NCBI GenBank assembly: GCA_943361925.1
Contig: CALRIT020000006.1
Span: forward strand, 62,001-126,000
Reading direction: 5' to 3'
Length of the DNA stretch: 64,000 nucleotides
Origin: CAISCU01 sp943361925
GTDB lineage: Bacteria > Bacteroidota > Bacteroidia > UKL13-3
Positions within the stretch are counted from its first letter, which is position 1. Each line of letters opens with the position of its first letter. The notes under the pieces were generated by a model, which saw only the letters and a program-made list of their open reading frames with translations, was not told the origin of the DNA and ran no database searches. The position numbers and the translations under genes were made by a program. Below are positions 26,672-35,126 of the stretch, piece by piece.

Positions 26672-27123
26672 ATAAATCTGAACTATTAAATCTTTTGCTC
26701 GATACTCAATCCGATACAATACCATATTTTGATTTATCAGAAGTAGAATTGAATAAATCTTACGGAGAAGGAAAATGGACAATACGCCAAATTCTACATC
26801 ATTTAACAGATGTTGAATATTTATTACTTGGTAGGCTCAAAAAAATAATTGCAGAGCCTAAGCAAGTTATATGGGCTTTCAATCAAGATGATTGGGATGA
26901 GGCTTTCGATTATTTACATGAACCTTTAATGGACAAAAAAGAACTTTATTCACTTTGTAGGCAAATGAACTATCAGCTTATAGATAAGTATTTTGATCAA
27001 TATAAGTCAAAGGAGTTTGTACATAATGAAACCGGATTAAGAACTTTACAAATGGAATTTGAAAAAGTGGCTTTGCACAATCAATCACACATTGAACAAA
27101 TAAAAATGGCCTTATCAAAATGA
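26668..27123 (+). CDS. DinB family protein
   Basis: 151 residues of the DinB/YfiT four-helix bundle. The signature histidine segment WTIRQILHHLTDVEYLLLGRL is near residues 37-57, and a second metal-ligand histidine sits near the C terminus in KVALHNQSHIEQIKMAL. The family includes metal-dependent thiol-transferases, and many members are of unknown function. ATGA overlaps connect it to both the cupin and the next gene. Confidence 0.85.
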   Translation: MNKSELLNLLLDTQSDTIPYFDLSEVELNKSYGEGKWTIRQILHHLTDVEYLLLGRLKKIIAEPKQVIWAFNQDDWDEAFDYLHEPLMDKKELYSLCRQMNYQLIDKYFDQYKSKEFVHNETGLRTLQMEFEKVALHNQSHIEQIKMALSK

Positions 27124-27461
27124 GTAAAATTGATTTCAACAACAAAACATTTTCATTGATCTCTAACTCTGAAAACGGAAAAGTAACTGACGAAACCATT
27201 TTTGAATACAAACAAAAAGGCAATTTAGTTACAGCCGATTATTATGGAGGCAGCATTTTATATGGAAAAATTATCGCTGTAATAGAAGGCAATTATTTAA
27301 ACATGATGTACCAATGTATAACCGATAAAAATATACTGATGGCGGGAAAAGCTAAAGCACTTATAAGTAAAAATGAATCCAATAAAATAAAACTAGAACT
27401 TAACTGGGAATGGCTGGACGATGCAAAAGAAAAAGGAACTTCCGTTTACATAGAAAAATAA
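27120..27461 (+). CDS. Small conserved protein of unknown function
   Basis: 113 residues. NNKTFSLISNSENGKVTDET, YYGGSILYGKIIAVIEG and the closing LELNWEWLDDAKEKG define a small family that databases sometimes label n-acetylglutamate synthase without, to my knowledge, direct evidence. It looks like a compact beta-sheet protein with no signal peptide. I would not assign a reaction. It overlaps the DinB gene by four bases and precedes a GNAT gene by four. Confidence 0.7.
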   Translation: MSKIDFNNKTFSLISNSENGKVTDETIFEYKQKGNLVTADYYGGSILYGKIIAVIEGNYLNMMYQCITDKNILMAGKAKALISKNESNKIKLELNWEWLDDAKEKGTSVYIEK

Positions 27462-27465
27462 AATT

Positions 27466-27972
27466 ATGATTAAAGAATTTAATTATAGAACTGCAAACAT
27501 CTCCGATTTAAAACAACTACAAGAATTAGGTTTATCAGCTTATGGACAGTTTAAATCAACGATAACTCAAGAGAATTGGGAGAAATGGGAAGCGGGATTT
27601 AAGAGTGATGAAAACTTTTTGAACTTATTAGCTATCTCCACTTGTTTTGTTTGTGAATATGAAAATGAAATAGTTGGTATGGCCTTTTTTATTCCTCATG
27701 GGAATCCATTTTTATATTTTCCAACGGAATGGTCGTATATCAGATATGTGGGCGTAAATCCAGCTTTTAGCGGAAATGGAATTGGCAAAAAGCTTACCCA
27801 ATTATGTATAGATAAAGCCAAAGAAACCGGTGAAAAAACAATTGCATTACATACTTCAGAATTTCAAGATGCAGCCAGACATATTTATGAAAGCCTTGGA
27901 TTTATCAAACAAAAAGAGCTGGAACCGGTGTTTGGCAAAACATTTTATATCTATACAATTGAATTATCATGA
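27466..27972 (+). CDS. GNAT acetyltransferase
   Basis: 168 residues of the Acetyltransf_1 type. The acetyl-CoA binding motif is VNPAFSGNGIGKKLTQL near 104-120, preceded by EIVGMAFFIPHG and followed by the typical ARHIYESLGFIKQKE. The substrate is unknown. It is in the coupled run from 25091, with a four-base overlap to the next GNAT gene. Confidence 0.87.
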   Translation: MIKEFNYRTANISDLKQLQELGLSAYGQFKSTITQENWEKWEAGFKSDENFLNLLAISTCFVCEYENEIVGMAFFIPHGNPFLYFPTEWSYIRYVGVNPAFSGNGIGKKLTQLCIDKAKETGEKTIALHTSEFQDAARHIYESLGFIKQKELEPVFGKTFYIYTIELS

Positions 27973-28439
27973 ATATTAGCTACCACAAAGCCGGAATAGA
28001 AGATGTTGAATCTTTAGTAAACAACAGAATTCTATTTGCACTTGAATTATCAGGTGAGCAAAATGAAGTTGCCATTGAGTCATTAAGAAATCAAATGACC
28101 CAATATTTTTCTAAAGCAATATTGGATAATACCTGTATTTCAATCATTGCAAAATGTAATGGAATGGTTGTCGGCATTGGTTCTATGCATTTAAGAGAAA
28201 TGCCTGGTAATTTTAAAAATCCATCCGGTAAATGGGCATATATCATGAATATGTATACTGTTCCAGAATATAGAAGAAATGGAATTTGTAAATCAATTTT
28301 AAATTTATTGGTGGAAGAAGGAAAGAAATCTGGAATTACTGCTTTTGAACTACATGCAACCAAAGAAGGTGAAAAGGTTTATATTCAGGAAGGATTCATT
28401 CATCACAATGAACCAACATTGAGAAGATTTATTGGATAA
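27969..28439 (+). CDS. GNAT acetyltransferase
   Basis: 156 residues. The acetyl-CoA motif reads VPEYRRNGICKSILNLLVEE (about 97-116), with cysteine where most relatives have alanine or glycine. Other conserved parts are GIGSMHLREMPG and the C-terminal GEKVYIQEGF. It starts on the stop of the previous GNAT gene (ATGA) and is the last gene before the gap with hairpin element copy 2; the repeat word ATCCGCATGTTT begins a few bases after its stop. Confidence 0.86.
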   Translation: MNISYHKAGIEDVESLVNNRILFALELSGEQNEVAIESLRNQMTQYFSKAILDNTCISIIAKCNGMVVGIGSMHLREMPGNFKNPSGKWAYIMNMYTVPEYRRNGICKSILNLLVEEGKKSGITAFELHATKEGEKVYIQEGFIHHNEPTLRRFIG

Positions 28440-28440
28440 A

Positions 28441-28826
28441 CGAATATCCGCATGTTTACCAGCAGTAATTTGCATAAATCTTCGATTCTATGAGTAATAT
28501 TATCAAACGGTTTTAAGGTAAAAACTTACCTTTTCAATAAAATTTAAGACCCTGAAGGTGGTCACATGTTTATAGAAAAATGTGTTAAATGAATTCCCCC
28601 CAAATCACCACCACGCAGACCTTCGGTCCGCGTGGTGGTGATTTGGGGATGGTGTTTCTTCCTATTTTATTTTCTATAATCATGTCACCCATTCTGGGTT
28701 TTAGAACTTGCTAAAAGAAATATAAACTAATCAATATTCATTTTTTGTGTTTATATTGATTTTAAGGAATAATAATCAACAATAAAGTCTCCGGATTTTG
28801 TTTTTAGCTAAAGAAGCGGATAAGCG
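28441..28826. repeat. Candidate larger element (386 bp) enclosing hairpin element copy 2
   Basis: Starts CGAATATCCGCATGTTT one base after the GNAT stop and ends GCGGATAAGCG, whose reverse complement CGCTTATCCGC resembles the start. The first 22 bases differ at three positions from the start of the region at 21981. Between the two ends there is no gene except the embedded hairpin element. Confidence 0.4.
28548..28700. repeat. Palindromic hairpin element, copy 2
   Basis: The left end is identical to copy 1 over GACCCTGAAGGTGGTCACAT and on into GTTTATAGAAAAATG; the right end is TTTTCTATAATCATGTC, then CACCCATTCTGGGTTTT. The central stem is 24 bp (28598-28621 with 28625-28648), loop TTC, with one A-C mismatch (a T-G wobble on the other strand). 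The base of the stem differs from copies 1 and 3 yet remains paired. Confidence 0.85.
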
Positions 28827-28866
28827 TATTGGATAAATCAAACAAAGGAAAAAGTAAATTCTATTT

Positions 28867-29799
28867 ATGAAAAAAACAAAAATTATCATAGCAGGAATAG
28901 GTGGTGTCGGAGGATATTTTGGCGGACTTTTAGCAAAACATTTTTATGAAAGCAATGAAGTTGAAATTTATTTTTTAGCGCGTGGCGAGCATCTCAAACA
29001 AATTCAAAGCAAGGGACTTAAACTTGTAAAAGGCGAGGTAGAATTTAATGCGATACCCAAATTGGCAACTGATAAGGCCAATGAAATTGGTATTGCAGAC
29101 TATATTATTCTTTGTACAAAAAGTTATGATTTAGAAAAAACAATTGAACAATTAAGTCCATGCATTGGTAACAACACAGCGATTTTGCCATTATTAAACG
29201 GCGTTGATAGTGCAGAGATGATAAAAAGTATATTACCAAACGTTAATGTTTTTAATGGTTGTGTTTATATTGTTTCTCTTATAAAACAGCCAGGAGTAGT
29301 TGAAAATATTGGGAATATTCAGAAATTATTTTTCGGAATAGACAATACAATATCTGATGAACTTTTATTGCTTGAAAACATTTTTAAAGCAGCATCAATT
29401 GAGGCGACATTGTCAAGAAACATATCTGCAAACAGCTGGGAAAAATTTCATCTTGTAGCTTCAAATTCAACGGCAACATCCTACTTTAAAAATACTACCG
29501 GTGAAATATTGGCCGACAAAACCAAAAATGAGTTTCTGGTTTCATTGCTCAAAGAAGTAAATCAAGTTGCATTAGCAAATGGGGTTTTGTTTGAAAAAGA
29601 GATGGTTTCGAACACCTTGGAAAAATTAAAATCTCTGCCTTTTGAAACTACATCTTCAATGCAAAGAGATTTTCAAAAGCCAAACACTAGAACTGAATTA
29701 GAAACTATTACAGGGTATATAGTTCGTGCTGGAGAACAACTTAACATACCAACTCCGACATTTAAAATTGCGTATGATGAATTGAAAATTACAATATGA
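28867..29799 (+). CDS. Ketopantoate reductase family protein (2-dehydropantoate 2-reductase)
   Basis: 310 residues. The N-terminal Rossmann motif AGIGGVGGYFGGLLAKHF (about 9-26), the NGVDSAEMIKSILP segment near 116-130, and the catalytic-lysine region NSWEKFHLVASNSTATS near 191-207 match the ApbA/PanE family, which uses NADPH. Its place among acetyltransferases rather than pan genes suggests it may act on another 2-keto acid. It is the first gene after the repeat-bearing gap. Confidence 0.85.
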   Translation: MKKTKIIIAGIGGVGGYFGGLLAKHFYESNEVEIYFLARGEHLKQIQSKGLKLVKGEVEFNAIPKLATDKANEIGIADYIILCTKSYDLEKTIEQLSPCIGNNTAILPLLNGVDSAEMIKSILPNVNVFNGCVYIVSLIKQPGVVENIGNIQKLFFGIDNTISDELLLLENIFKAASIEATLSRNISANSWEKFHLVASNSTATSYFKNTTGEILADKTKNEFLVSLLKEVNQVALANGVLFEKEMVSNTLEKLKSLPFETTSSMQRDFQKPNTRTELETITGYIVRAGEQLNIPTPTFKIAYDELKITI

Positions 29800-29823
29800 T
29801 CCTACTTGAAAAACTTATTTGAT

Positions 29824-30303
29824 ATGGAAATTAAATTAGCAACAAACGAAAATGAGTTGGACCAATGTGCCAAATTGATGTGTCAATCAGAGCCATTTGT
29901 AACACTCAAATTTGAATATGAAAAATGTAAATTGGCTGTAAGAGGTGACTATAAAGAAGTTTATCTTGTTTTGGTAGAAAACGAGTTTGCAGGTTTTGTA
30001 GTGCTTCAGTTTTATGGTGTGCTGCGTGGCTACATTCAAACCATTTGCATTCAACCAAACCACAGAGGAAAAGGAATTGGAACTGCTCTTTTGAAATTTA
30101 GTGAAGACAAACTTTTAAAACTATTTCCGAATGTTTTTATGTGCGTTACTTCATTTAATCATCGTGCACAGAAACTTTATTACAGTTTAGGTTACGAAAA
30201 AATTGGCACATTAACCAACCATATAATTGAAGGAGCTGACGAATATATTTTGAGAAAACAAGGTAGCCCTATTTCAGAATTTAAACCAACAATTGAAAGA
30301 TGA
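29824..30303 (+). CDS. GNAT acetyltransferase
   Basis: 159 residues from the ATG at 29824; an in-frame TTG six codons earlier is less likely. The acetyl-CoA loop is QPNHRGKGIGTALLKFSED near 80-98, and the C-terminal part SFNHRAQKLYYSLGYEKIG is typical. The compact size and these motifs fit the Acetyltransf_1 family. It has a four-base overlap with the next GNAT gene. The substrate is unknown. Confidence 0.85.
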   Translation: MEIKLATNENELDQCAKLMCQSEPFVTLKFEYEKCKLAVRGDYKEVYLVLVENEFAGFVVLQFYGVLRGYIQTICIQPNHRGKGIGTALLKFSEDKLLKLFPNVFMCVTSFNHRAQKLYYSLGYEKIGTLTNHIIEGADEYILRKQGSPISEFKPTIER

Positions 30304-30848
30304 AATATTATTTGGAAACCGAAAGACTAATTTTAAGGGATTTGCTTCTAACAGATGAAGTTGCACTTTTTGAAATGGACTCGAACAAGGAAGTACATAA
30401 ATATCTGGGAAATAAGCCTTCGTCAAGTATTTTACAAAGCAGAGAAATGATTCAAAATATTAGGCAGCAGTATATAGACAATGGTATTGGTCGCTGGGCT
30501 GTAATTGAAAAAGTAACGGGTAATTTCATAGGTTGGAGTGGATTGAAATTTATTAAAGAAGAATGGAACAAACATATCAACTATTATGATGTAGGATATC
30601 GTTTTCATCCGGAATATTGGGGCAAAGGATATGCAACTGAGTCAACAATGGCGGCTTTGGATTACGGTTTCAATGAGATGAAATTATCTGTCATATATGG
30701 AGCAGTAAATATTGATAATAAAGCATCAAGAAATGTTTTAGAAAAATGTGGCCTAAAGTTTATCGAAAAGTTTGATTTTCCATTGTGGAATGGTCAATGC
30801 GACTGGTTAAAAATAAGCAAGGATGAATGGAGGGAAAAAAACAAATGA
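30300..30848 (+). CDS. GNAT acetyltransferase, RimJ/RimL type
   Basis: 182 residues of the Acetyltransf_3 type: YLETERLILRDLLLTDEVAL at the N terminus, HPEYWGKGYATESTMAALDY near 99-118 with an intact WGKGYATE acetyl-CoA loop, then NIDNKASRNVLEKCGLKFIE. The proteins of this type usually acetylate protein N termini or small amines; the target is not known. ATGA overlaps join it to the genes on both sides. Confidence 0.88.
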   Translation: MKYYLETERLILRDLLLTDEVALFEMDSNKEVHKYLGNKPSSSILQSREMIQNIRQQYIDNGIGRWAVIEKVTGNFIGWSGLKFIKEEWNKHINYYDVGYRFHPEYWGKGYATESTMAALDYGFNEMKLSVIYGAVNIDNKASRNVLEKCGLKFIEKFDFPLWNGQCDWLKISKDEWREKNK

Positions 30849-31300
30849 AAATAGTCACCACTAAAATATTATCAGAAAAACAATCATCTCAAATTAATCA
30901 AATGTGGAATAAAGAATATCCACTTAAATTAAAAGATAGATTTCCAATTCTTTTAGATGGTGCTATTTGGTTTAACCATTATCTAATTGAAGACGAGCAT
31001 CAAAATGTATGTGCATGGGCGGTTGATTTTAAGAAGGATGATCAAATAAGATTTTCTATTATTGTTGATACCAAATACAAAGGAAAAGGACTAGGAGCTT
31101 TGTTAATAGAAAAATTAAAAGCTGAAAACAATGAATATTATGGTTGGGTGATTGAACATAATGAAGATGAAAAGGCCAATGGAGAAAGGTATTTAAGCCC
31201 TATGCCATTTTACCTCAAACATGGCTTTGAAATTTTAAATGAGTTCAGAATAGACAATGAAATGATTAGAGCTGTTTTAATTAAATGGAGCAAAAAATGA
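30845..31300 (+). CDS. GNAT acetyltransferase
   Basis: 151 residues. The acetyl-CoA motif is DTKYKGKGLGALLIEKL near 75-92, and MPFYLKHGFEILNEFR near the C terminus is the usual last strand of the fold. I chose the ATG at 30845, which gives the same four-base ATGA overlap as the neighbouring junctions; an ATG six codons upstream would give a 22-base overlap. The substrate is unknown. Confidence 0.78.
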   Translation: MKIVTTKILSEKQSSQINQMWNKEYPLKLKDRFPILLDGAIWFNHYLIEDEHQNVCAWAVDFKKDDQIRFSIIVDTKYKGKGLGALLIEKLKAENNEYYGWVIEHNEDEKANGERYLSPMPFYLKHGFEILNEFRIDNEMIRAVLIKWSKK

Positions 31301-31767
31301 ATATAGAAATAGATGAAACCAGAGAATTTAAATTGATTGCACATTTAGTTGAGCATGTACAAAATCTGCATGCTCAATTCCTGCCAACTATTTATAAACC
31401 GTTTGAATACAATGAGATTCAAAAAGTCATAGACACGATGCTTTCAAATGAAATGAACAGAGTTTTTGTAGCCAAATTAAATGATGAAATCATTGGATAT
31501 ATACTGATTGTGATTAAAAATATACCTGAAAGTGCATTTTATTTTACGCATCAAATCATCCATATTGATCAGTTGTCTGTGGCTGAAAAATATAAAAGAA
31601 ATGGAGTTGGTGCAATGTTGATGGACAAAGCAGAAAAGCTTGCCAAAGAATTAAACATCAACAGAATGGAACTGGATTATCTGGAATTTAATTTGAATGC
31701 CAAATCATTTTTTCACAACAAAGGATTTTTGCCTTATAGAGGTAAAATGGTAAAACACCTGGGTTAA
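31297..31767 (+). CDS. GNAT acetyltransferase
   Basis: 156 residues from the ATG at 31297, again an ATGA overlap with the gene before; an ATG four codons upstream is the alternative. The motif SVAEKYKRNGVGAMLMDKAE near 93-112 binds acetyl-CoA, and AKSFFHNKGFLPYRGKMVKH ends the fold. The HAQFLPTIYKPF stretch near 22-33 is typical of small-molecule acetyltransferases of this group. The nitrilase gene follows after four bases. Confidence 0.83.
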   Translation: MNIEIDETREFKLIAHLVEHVQNLHAQFLPTIYKPFEYNEIQKVIDTMLSNEMNRVFVAKLNDEIIGYILIVIKNIPESAFYFTHQIIHIDQLSVAEKYKRNGVGAMLMDKAEKLAKELNINRMELDYLEFNLNAKSFFHNKGFLPYRGKMVKHLG

Positions 31768-31771
31768 TTTT

Positions 31772-32476
31772 ATGAAAATAGCAGCTGCACAAATTTGTCC
31801 TATTGAGAACGATATAAATGCCAATATAAAAACACATTTGCGTTTGATAAAATTGGCAGCGGATAAGTCTGTTGATTTGATCTTCTTCCCTGAAATGTCG
31901 TTAAGTGCTTATGAAAGAGAAAAGGCTAAAGAATATTCATTTCAGATAAACGATTCGAGATTGGATGTTTTTAAAGCGGAATCTGCAAAATACCAAATGT
32001 TGGTTATTGTTGGAGCAGCAATTGAGATAGAAAGTGAATTGTATATTGGCTCATTTATTTTTTATCCTGATGGCAGCACACTCATTTATACCAAACAATT
32101 TCTGCATGATGGAGAAGAACAGTTTTTTTCATCAGGTAACAAATTAAACCCACAAATTGAATGGAAAGGTGAAAAAATATCATTGGCTATTTGTGCCGAT
32201 ATCAGTCACCCCATTCATGCAGAAAATGCAAGTAAAATCAATTCAACAATTTATTTACCCGGTATTTTTTATACTCCAAACGGAATAGCAGAAGCCTACA
32301 AAAATTTAAGCTTTTATGCTGAAAAATATAACATGAATATTGTTATGGCCAACTATGTAGGTAGCTCCTATTCATTGGATGCTGCAGGCCAAAGCGCTTA
32401 TTGGAATAATAAAGGAGAATTGGTTTCTCAATTGGATGATAAGACTGAAGGATTGCTTATTGCTGATATTGAATAA
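31772..32476 (+). CDS. Carbon-nitrogen hydrolase (nitrilase superfamily)
   Basis: 234 residues, somewhat short for the superfamily. The catalytic triad is visible: glutamate in FFPEMSLSAY near residue 40, lysine in IYTKQFL near 108, and cysteine in LAICADISHP near 141. Members hydrolyse amides or nitriles of small molecules; this one resembles the amidase-like members found beside acetyltransferases. The last strand motif NNKGELVSQLDDKTEGLL is intact, so the gene appears complete. A gap of 141 bases with a palindrome follows. Confidence 0.85.
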   Translation: MKIAAAQICPIENDINANIKTHLRLIKLAADKSVDLIFFPEMSLSAYEREKAKEYSFQINDSRLDVFKAESAKYQMLVIVGAAIEIESELYIGSFIFYPDGSTLIYTKQFLHDGEEQFFSSGNKLNPQIEWKGEKISLAICADISHPIHAENASKINSTIYLPGIFYTPNGIAEAYKNLSFYAEKYNMNIVMANYVGSSYSLDAAGQSAYWNNKGELVSQLDDKTEGLLIADIE

Positions 32477-32502
32477 ATGAATATATATAAACAATCCAAT
32501 GC

Positions 32503-32523
32503 CTCCGGGCTAAAGCCACGGAG
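32503..32523. repeat. Short GC-rich palindrome (CTCCGGGCT/AGCC-CGGAG)
   Basis: A 9-bp stem with one bulged A, in the gap after the nitrilase gene. Palindromes of the form CCGGGCTAAAGCCCGG are widespread between genes in Bacteroidota, so this is probably one member of that dispersed group. It could also act as a weak terminator. Confidence 0.45.
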
Positions 32524-32617
32524 CTATTAAAGAAGGAGGAATTCAACATCCAAATAAAATCCTGCTGATTCTTTATTATCAATAAGGCTTCAGTTTTTGA
32601 AATTTAATGAATAACTT

Positions 32618-33226
32618 ATGAATAATACTTTTGTAATACGTTTAATCAATGAATCCGACACTTTGGATGTTTTGGAAATTTATAAATATTATGTTGAACA
32701 TTCCATCATTTCATTTGAATATGAAGCCCCATCCCAAGAAGAGTATTTACAAAGAATGAGAGTAAACACAGAAAAATACCCTTGGTTAGTGTGTTTGTTG
32801 AACAATAAAATTATAGGATTTGCTTATGGCAGCACCTATCGATACAGGACTGCCTATCAATGGAGTCCGGAATCTACTATTTATATTTCACCTGATTTTC
32901 ACACTAAAGGAATTGGAAGAATTTTATATAAAACTCTATTTGAAATTTTAAAGTTACAAGGCTATTACAATGTATTTGCCGGTGTTGCATTGCCTAATCA
33001 AAAGAGTATTGGTTTTCACAAGGCAATGGGATTTGAAGAAATTGGCATTTTTAAAAAAGTAGGATATAAACATGGCAACTGGCATGATACACATTGGTTC
33101 CAGCTAAGTTTAAATGAACATATATTAGAACCCAAAAATCCAATTGAATTAAAAGAAATTCTGCTAACAGAGGAATTTTCGTATATTCTTAAATCAGCAA
33201 ATAAACAATTAAACAATACTCCATGA
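32618..33226 (+). CDS. GNAT acetyltransferase, phosphinothricin-acetyltransferase-like
   Basis: 202 residues. The pattern FVIRLINESDTLDVLEIY, then HSIISFEYEAPSQEEYLQRM, and YISPDFHTKGIGRILYKTLF near 88-108 matches the Pat/YncA (MddA-like) group, which acetylates phosphinothricin, methionine sulfone or sulfoximine. FHKAMGFEEIGIFKKVGYK near 130-148 and GNWHDTHWFQL complete the usual pattern; about 40 extra residues extend the C terminus. It overlaps the next GNAT gene by four bases. Confidence 0.87.
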   Translation: MNNTFVIRLINESDTLDVLEIYKYYVEHSIISFEYEAPSQEEYLQRMRVNTEKYPWLVCLLNNKIIGFAYGSTYRYRTAYQWSPESTIYISPDFHTKGIGRILYKTLFEILKLQGYYNVFAGVALPNQKSIGFHKAMGFEEIGIFKKVGYKHGNWHDTHWFQLSLNEHILEPKNPIELKEILLTEEFSYILKSANKQLNNTP

Positions 33227-33774
33227 ATTTTCAATCTTCTATGGTAAATTTCAGAGAAATACGGCTTGATGATATTCTTAAAATACATGAACTGAATTCA
33301 ATTCCGGAGGTAGATAAATACAATACATCAGGCATTCCTGAAAGTATACAGGAAACTGAAAATACAATTCTTCCTTATATACAGGAGCAGACAGAAAATA
33401 CAAGAAACAGGTATGTTTATTTGGTTGAAAACAAACAAGCTGAATTTATTGGTTTGATTGGAATTGTATTGGGTAAGCCTAAATATTTTACTGCTGAAAT
33501 CTGGTATAAAATTCATCCTAATTTTTGGAATAAAGCTTATACCACAGAAATAGTAAAATGTGTTTTAAGTTTCTGTTTTAATGAACTAAAACTACATCGG
33601 GTAAAAGCTGGATGTGCTACAGAAAACATTGGTTCGATAAAGGTTCTAGAAAAAAATGGATTTATCAAGGAAGGATTTCATAAAAAGGTTTTACCCATTA
33701 GAGGAGTTTGGACAGACAATTACGAATTCGCTATTTTAGAGGAAGATTATTTTAAAAATAAGTTAGATGAATAA
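33223..33774 (+). CDS. GNAT acetyltransferase, RimJ/RimL type
   Basis: 183 residues of Acetyltransf_3 type: NFREIRLDDILKIHELNSIP near 8-27, AEIWYKIHPNFWNKAYTTEI near 89-108, and CATENIGSIKVLEKNGFIKE near 128-147. The acetyl-CoA loop reads WNKAYTTE rather than WGKGYATE, so glycines are replaced by asparagine and alanine, as in some relatives. It starts on the stop of the preceding gene and overlaps the OsmC gene by eight bases. It is the last of nine GNAT genes in this region. Confidence 0.84.
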   Translation: MNFQSSMVNFREIRLDDILKIHELNSIPEVDKYNTSGIPESIQETENTILPYIQEQTENTRNRYVYLVENKQAEFIGLIGIVLGKPKYFTAEIWYKIHPNFWNKAYTTEIVKCVLSFCFNELKLHRVKAGCATENIGSIKVLEKNGFIKEGFHKKVLPIRGVWTDNYEFAILEEDYFKNKLDE

Positions 33775-34234
33775 GGAACATTTTTATCAAATTAAAACAG
33801 AATGGACAGGCAAAGAAGCAGTTGGTAACAAAAATATCAGAACTTATAGCCGTAGTCATACAATTAGCAATAATGGGAAACCGGATTTACATTTAACAAC
33901 AGATAATGCCGCTGTGGGAGACCAATCGAAATTAAATCCGGAAGATTTATTGGTATCTGCCATCTCATCTTGCCACATGCTTTCTTATTTATTTGTATGC
34001 TCGCTGGAAGGAATTATAATTACTGCTTATACCGACAATGCCAAAGGCGTAATGATTGAAAACACAAATGGTGGCGGTAGTTTTAAGGAAGTTGTTCTTA
34101 ACCCTATCTGTACTGTTGCAGAAGAAAGCATGGTAGATAGAGCAATTGAATTGCATCACAAAGCCCATGAAATTTGTTATATAGCCAACTCTGTGAATTT
34201 TGAAGTGAAGTGTAATCCTACCTGTAGCAATTAA
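33767..34234 (+). CDS. OsmC family peroxiredoxin-like protein
   Basis: 155 residues. The reactive cysteine is in AISSCHMLSYLF near 67 and the second in ICYIANSVNFEV near 139, which matches the CPVSNA-type motif of OsmC/Ohr proteins. HLTTDNAAVGDQSKLNPEDL near 42-61 is the usual N-terminal domain pattern. The family reduces organic hydroperoxides in the cytoplasm. It ends the coupled run that began at 28867. Confidence 0.87.
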   Translation: MNKEHFYQIKTEWTGKEAVGNKNIRTYSRSHTISNNGKPDLHLTTDNAAVGDQSKLNPEDLLVSAISSCHMLSYLFVCSLEGIIITAYTDNAKGVMIENTNGGGSFKEVVLNPICTVAEESMVDRAIELHHKAHEICYIANSVNFEVKCNPTCSN

Positions 34235-34295
34235 AATTAACAAATGAGCCATTTTTCTACTAAAGAGAAAACTATTTAATCCGTAAGTTTAATTT

Positions 34296-35126
34296 ATGAC
34301 AAACTACTTAGATTATCAATTTGAAGACAGCGAAACCTTTATCAATACCTTTGATGAAGCACCTTTGTGGAGTGCATCATTTGGACTTTTACTTTTGAAA
34401 CACTTGGAGTTAAAAAGTAATCAAACTGTGATTGATATTGGTTCAGGTGCCGGTTTTCCTTTATTTGAATTGGCGGGAAGAATGGGTAATTCATGTAAAT
34501 TATTTGGTGTTGATACCTGGACAAATGCCAACCAAAGAGCCAAGCAAAAAATAAAAAATTACCAGTATTCAAATGTTGAAATCATAAGCTGTTCAGCAAA
34601 AAAAATGCCATTTGAGAATAATTCTATTGACCTCATTGTTTCGAATTTGGGTATCAATAATTTTAACAATCCCAATGAAGTTTTCTTAGAATGTAATCGG
34701 GTTTTAAAACCTAATGGCAGGTTAACTATAACTACAAATATGCAAGGGCATTGGCAGGAATTTTATCAGGTATTTTATGCCACATTAAAACAACTAAACA
34801 AGCACAGTCTTGTAGAAAAACTAGAACAAGAAGAAGCCCATAGAGGCAATAAACAGAGTATTTCAGAATACTTTACCAAAAATGGATTTAAAATAAATCA
34901 ATCCATAGAAGATCAATTTGAAATGAAAATTCTGGATGGATCAGCTTTCCTGAACCATCATTTTGTGAAACTTGGCTGGCTCAGTTCATGGATAAATTTG
35001 ATTGATAAACAAGAATTAAAAGCAGTATTTTCTAATTTAGAATCTAATTTGAATCTATATGCTCAACTTAACAATGGCTTAAACTTAACAGTACCTATGT
35101 TATTTATTGAAGGAGAAAAACAATGA
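34296..35126 (+). CDS. Class I SAM-dependent methyltransferase
   Basis: 276 residues. Motif I is VIDIGSGAGFPLFELAGRMG near 47-66, motif II FGVDTWT near 72, and the post-motif NSIDLIVSNLGINNFNNPNE near 109-128, with LKPNGRLTITT near 139. This is the Methyltransf_11/25 fold; the substrate is unknown. It overlaps the alpha/beta-hydrolase gene by four bases and lies 61 bases after OsmC, so it likely begins a new short operon 34296-37084 or is read through from upstream. Confidence 0.87.
   Translation: MTNYLDYQFEDSETFINTFDEAPLWSASFGLLLLKHLELKSNQTVIDIGSGAGFPLFELAGRMGNSCKLFGVDTWTNANQRAKQKIKNYQYSNVEIISCSAKKMPFENNSIDLIVSNLGINNFNNPNEVFLECNRVLKPNGRLTITTNMQGHWQEFYQVFYATLKQLNKHSLVEKLEQEEAHRGNKQSISEYFTKNGFKINQSIEDQFEMKILDGSAFLNHHFVKLGWLSSWINLIDKQELKAVFSNLESNLNLYAQLNNGLNLTVPMLFIEGEKQ

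Noticed and set aside
25732..33774. Integron cassette array
   Set aside because: The gene content resembles cassettes, but genes overlap or are a few bases apart with no attC-like palindromes between them, and no integrase is present.
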